Assembly: GCF_019219025.1 (NCBI RefSeq)
Contig: NZ_JAHUWN010000004.1
Coordinates: 62,001-126,000, forward strand
Direction: 5' to 3'
Length of the DNA stretch: 64,000 bases
DNA from: Bacillus sp. sid0103
GTDB taxonomy: Bacteria; Bacillota; Bacilli; Bacillales_B; DSM-18226
In this document: in pieces, positions 63,021 through 64,000 of the stretch
Numbering within the stretch: position 1 is the first letter of the stretch
How the letters are laid out: each line of letters opens with the position of its first letter
The notes under the pieces: generated by a model
The model's input: only the letters and a program-made list of their open reading frames with translations
What the model was told of the DNA's origin: nothing
The model's database searches: none
Position numbers and translations under genes: made by a program

Positions 63021-64000
63021 AATCCTCTTCTCCTTCCACCCACTGGACCTGGCGATAGTCAGTATTTATACCAAACCTCCTAGGTCCAACAAGCTCAAGC
63101 ATATCTTTCGTTCGAAGAATAGAAGGAGCGGTTATTGCAATAACCATCACAACATCCCCTTCTTGCAGTTCTGCTGCTAGCTTTGGCAAGAATGTATGGG
63201 AATCTAGCAGCAAGATCAGGTCCGGTGTGGTACAAACATATTCACCTTGATAAAGGATAGATAAAAATTCATTTTGAAAGCTAATTTCAATTGATTTACC
63301 ATCGTGAGAGTACTTTCCGTTAATACCGCATGTTCCGACAAGTGTACCATGATTAAACCACCGCTTGATGAACGATACATATCCAATAGTGATGAGCTTA
63401 AGCTCACCGTAAACTGAATTGTCAATAATTCGGTTCATATGTAGAAGCCTTTCGTCGGTTGAACCATATAATATCGTCTTACCGAGCTCTAAAGCCAGCT
63501 TTAACGTTCCAGGTATTACGCCAGCTAATAAATGGCCGCCAGTCATACCATAACAGGCAAGATGGACGTAGCCGGTGTTTCGCATGACGATTTCCTTAAT
63601 CGTTGTGACCGTTTCAGATGGTGTTGTCCTTTCAACGAGTGACATACATTCTTCTCCTGTTTGTGCAGCAATCGGAAGCAATGGAATGTTGTTAAGGAAA
63701 TAGGTTGTCATGTCTAGTTCTGGAAATGCTCTTCCCATTCCATCCCCATCAATAACCGGAAGATTGGTTTGTAACGCAATCAAAAGTGGATATAACGCGT
63801 TCAATCCACCTATTTCAAGCGAGATAAGCGCATCTGCTTTCGTTCCAGACACCTGCTCATAAATGGAGAGAACCTTAACTCCTTCCCTTCCTTCTGGCAA
63901 ATCCTCACTGAATAAGACAGGCGAACCTGCCACCGCAATAGGGACAACCCACTCATTTGCGACTTCATTTATCGTCTTGACTGTGATGGTATCGTCTTCT
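63004..64000 (-). CDS. DUF917-family protein, copy 3 (5' end outside window)
   Basis: At least 332 residues; the frame stays open to the window edge (DDTITVKTINEVANEWVVPI, AVAGSPVLFSED), which corresponds to the first 40-100 residues of the other copies, so the start lies beyond 64000. Hallmark LPVIDGDGMGRAFPELDMTT is present. The segment matching ECGGLNS reads EIGGLNALYPLL. Partner of HyuA copy 3. Confidence 0.8.
   Translation of the reverse strand, partial: EDDTITVKTINEVANEWVVPIAVAGSPVLFSEDLPEGREGVKVLSIYEQVSGTKADALISLEIGGLNALYPLLIALQTNLPVIDGDGMGRAFPELDMTTYFLNNIPLLPIAAQTGEECMSLVERTTPSETVTTIKEIVMRNTGYVHLACYGMTGGHLLAGVIPGTLKLALELGKTILYGSTDERLLHMNRIIDNSVYGELKLITIGYVSFIKRWFNHGTLVGTCGINGKYSHDGKSIEISFQNEFLSILYQGEYVCTTPDLILLLDSHTFLPKLAAELQEGDVVMVIAITAPSILRTKDMLELVGPRRFGINTDYRQVQWVEGEEDYEAWD

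Overview
This is a low-GC Firmicutes window, best explained as the chromosome of a spore-forming Bacillaceae (Bacillus, Neobacillus or Cytobacillus-like; genus not determined). The evidence is strong AGGAGG-type ribosome sites, a Spo0E-type phosphatase, a YhfH-type zinc-finger peptide, a BclA-like jelly-roll protein, ohrA/ohrR, a phaQ/phaP-like pair and a SigL-type (sigma-54) promoter. I see no rRNA, tRNA or CRISPR array.

Layout. (1) 0-14 kb is a defence island, partly decayed. It holds the 3' half of a type II Wadjet locus (jetD start, and jetC truncated by an IS3 fragment and cut by an in-frame stop), a large beta-helix/FN3 surface protein, an Nmad3-like protein and an McrB/McrC-like modification-dependent restriction pair. 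(2) 14-21 kb is mostly housekeeping: M20 dipeptidase, YitT membrane protein, a tyrosine-recombinase-like protein lacking its catalytic residues, a BclA-C-like protein, an OFA-family transporter and purT. (3) 21-34 kb is a mobile/decayed zone: an orphan ParA pair, a secreted lytic transglycosylase, a frameshifted SH3b remnant, a group II intron 5' fragment, a second copy of the surface protein, a 65-bp hairpin repeat present twice, an mtnA-like pseudogene, and a phage-type replication module (DnaD-like, DnaB-like, unknown protein). A fragment of that unknown protein also lies at 8.1 kb. (4) 34-41 kb: a deleted xdhC remnant, vanZ-vanY-vanS-vanR without ligase genes, an RCC1-repeat protein, an MBL hydrolase and a NUDIX hydrolase. 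(5) 41-45.7 kb is dominated by very small genes (Spo0E, YhfH-like and other mini-proteins), a frameshifted RadC, an IS6 remnant and unusual hairpin-rich non-coding DNA. (6) 45.7-50.8 kb: ohrA/ohrR, a TetR-nitroreductase-monooxygenase cluster, phaP/phaQ and a small holin-like toxin. (7) 50.8-64 kb is a catabolic locus for cyclic amides.

The catabolic locus is the most coherent system. All its genes are on the minus strand. Two complete DUF917 + hydantoinase/oxoprolinase (HyuA-type) pairs, two NCS1 permeases, an Asp/Glu/hydantoin racemase and an M19 dipeptidase form one likely operon. It lies behind a consensus -24/-12 sigma-54 promoter, with four 10-bp direct repeats about 130-170 bp upstream of it. 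A third DUF917/HyuA pair lies upstream and runs off the window. The inferred pathway is uptake by the permeases, stereochemical conversion by the racemase, ATP-dependent ring opening by HyuA with DUF917 replacing the usual HyuB partner, and cleavage of the product by the dipeptidase. The actual substrate cannot be read from sequence.
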